Shown: positions 11,510 through 12,065 of the stretch, one piece after another
How positions within the stretch are numbered: position 1 is the stretch's first letter
How the letters are laid out: every line of letters begins with the position of its first letter
NCBI GenBank assembly: GCA_031277075.1
Contig: JAISLV010000149.1
Location: forward strand, 1-12,065
Length of the DNA stretch: 12,065 nt
Direction: 5' to 3'
Source of the DNA: Endomicrobium sp.
GTDB taxonomy: Bacteria; Elusimicrobiota; Endomicrobiia; Endomicrobiales; Endomicrobiaceae
Made by a program: the position numbers and the translations under genes
Notes under the pieces: generated by a model
Told to the model about the DNA's origin: nothing
Database searches by the model: none
Seen by the model: only the letters and a program-made list of their open reading frames with translations

Positions 11510-11658
11510 CGCCTGCTAAATTTCCACGTCAAAAGACGAACTGCAACCGCTCAATTGTTGTTCTCCTAGCTGCCCAACTGCTTAGCTGCATTGTTTGCCT
11601 GCCATGCATCTATGCATCCATGCGTCCATGCATCTTGTCTCAGCTCAGCTGCGTTTTT
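11510..11658. repeat. Gap before iorA with 16-bp and 8-bp repeats
   Basis: Holds CCTAGCTGCCCAACTG then CTTAGCTGC (11565-11589), the reverse orientation of the GCAGCTAAG-type 16-bp unit of 8216-8247, and a 4 x 8-bp tandem at 11604-11635. A short CGTC-AAAA-GACG hairpin after the lipoprotein stop is too weak to call a terminator. Confidence 0.65.
11604..11635 (+). repeat. Octamer tandem, 4 x 8 bp (ATGCATCC type)
   Basis: Units ATGCATCT, ATGCATCC, ATGCGTCC, ATGCATCT without gaps. Same octamer as the array at 7082-7105. Contains self-complementary ATGCAT cores, so the array can pair with itself in several registers. Confidence 0.75.
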
Positions 11659-11687
11659 TTGAAAAATCCGTCAAAAAAAGCTAAAAT
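11659..11687 (+). promoter_or_regulatory. iorA promoter predicting a leaderless transcript
   Basis: TTGAAA (11659-11664), 17-base spacer, TAAAAT (11682-11687). Only nine bases separate the -10 from the ATG at 11697, so transcription would start within about three bases of the start codon. No Shine-Dalgarno sequence precedes the ATG, which agrees with leaderless translation. Confidence 0.55.
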
Positions 11688-11696
11688 CTTATCACT

Positions 11697-12065
11697 ATGA
11701 AAAACATACAATTATTGTCAGGCGACGAAGCGCTTGCCCGCGGCGCATTTGAGGCGGGACTCAAAATTGCCGCAGCATACCCCGGCACTCCCTCTACAGA
11801 AATTTTGGAATACCTTGCAAACTTTGACGAAGTTGACGCTCAATGGGCTGTCAACGAAAAAACGGCTTACGAAGCCGCGCTTGGCGCGTCTATTGCAGGC
11901 GTTCGCAGTCTTTACTCTTCAAAACATGTAGGGCTAAACGTAGCGATGGATCCTTTGATGACTTCGGCTTACACAGGCGTAAACGGCGGTTTTGTAGTTG
12001 TAGTCGCCGACGACCCGCAGCTTGCCTCCTCTCAAAACGAGCAAGACAACAGGCTTATAGCAAAA
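11697..12065 (+). CDS. iorA: Indolepyruvate:ferredoxin oxidoreductase alpha subunit (3' end beyond window)
   Basis: Catalytic, TPP-dependent subunit of the IorAB complex, which oxidatively decarboxylates aryl 2-oxoacids from aromatic amino acids to aryl-acyl-CoA, reducing ferredoxin; cytoplasmic and oxygen-sensitive. The first 123 residues are present and open to the window edge; a full-length IorA has about 580-640. MKNIQLLSGDEALARGAFEA, AAYPGTPSTEILEYL, then VNEKTAYEAALGASIAG with the conserved Glu, HVGLNVAMDPLMTSAYTG and ADDPQLASSQNEQDNR are characteristic of the N-terminal pyrimidine-binding domain. Other 2-oxoacid:ferredoxin oxidoreductases share the fold, but this combination of motifs fits IorA best. 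iorB would be expected downstream, outside the window. Confidence 0.93.
   Translation, partial: MKNIQLLSGDEALARGAFEAGLKIAAAYPGTPSTEILEYLANFDEVDAQWAVNEKTAYEAALGASIAGVRSLYSSKHVGLNVAMDPLMTSAYTGVNGGFVVVVADDPQLASSQNEQDNRLIAK

Overview
The window looks like chromosomal core sequence from an anaerobic, Gram-negative-type bacterium of moderately low G+C. Evidence: an outer-membrane beta-barrel with a signal peptide, a lipoprotein, the MEP isoprenoid pathway (ispD, ispF), YidC with the large periplasmic domain of Gram-negative YidC proteins, and the oxygen-sensitive indolepyruvate:ferredoxin oxidoreductase (iorA). The style of the sequence (A-rich, GAGG-N5-ATG ribosome sites, intergenic gaps full of small repeats) reminds me of Elusimicrobiota/Endomicrobium. 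That taxonomic placement is an impression, not a result.

Layout. (1) 1-2252, plus strand: a 5'-truncated membrane-anchored PIN-TRAM protein (YacL-like), then ispD (1-bp overlap) and ispF. (2) 2253-2532: convergent gap with repeat debris. (3) 2533-4086, minus: a GT-C/TMTC-like polytopic membrane protein. (4) 4087-4637: a gene-free block that is almost entirely repeats, bounded by inverted terminal repeats. (5) 8092-4638, minus: the classical rpmH-rnpA-yidD-yidC-jag operon (ribosomal protein L34, RNase P protein, membrane insertase and partners). It is read from a consensus TTGACA-N18-TATAAT promoter at 8164-8193. rpmH (44 aa) is below the length that ORF callers normally keep. (6) 8363-9604, plus: an alginate-export-type outer-membrane protein. 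(7) 9994-11509, plus: a SAM methyltransferase followed closely by a small lipoprotein. (8) 11697-end: the start of iorA behind a promoter that predicts a leaderless or nearly leaderless mRNA.

The coding content is mostly ordinary housekeeping. The unusual part lies between the genes: several families of short dispersed repeats are stacked as mosaics in nearly every gap. They include an 82-bp MITE-like element with TTAA target duplications that supplies the last codons and the stop of rnpA; a related 492-bp composite block; palindromes built on CTGAA...TTCAG; one palindrome whose two flanks have each expanded into a separate tandem array (4 x 12 bp and about 7 x 23-24 bp of mini-hairpins); a 72-80-bp hairpin repeat in two copies; 16-bp tandem units; and 8-bp ATGCATCC tandems. 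No CRISPR array, tRNA, rRNA or transposase gene was seen.
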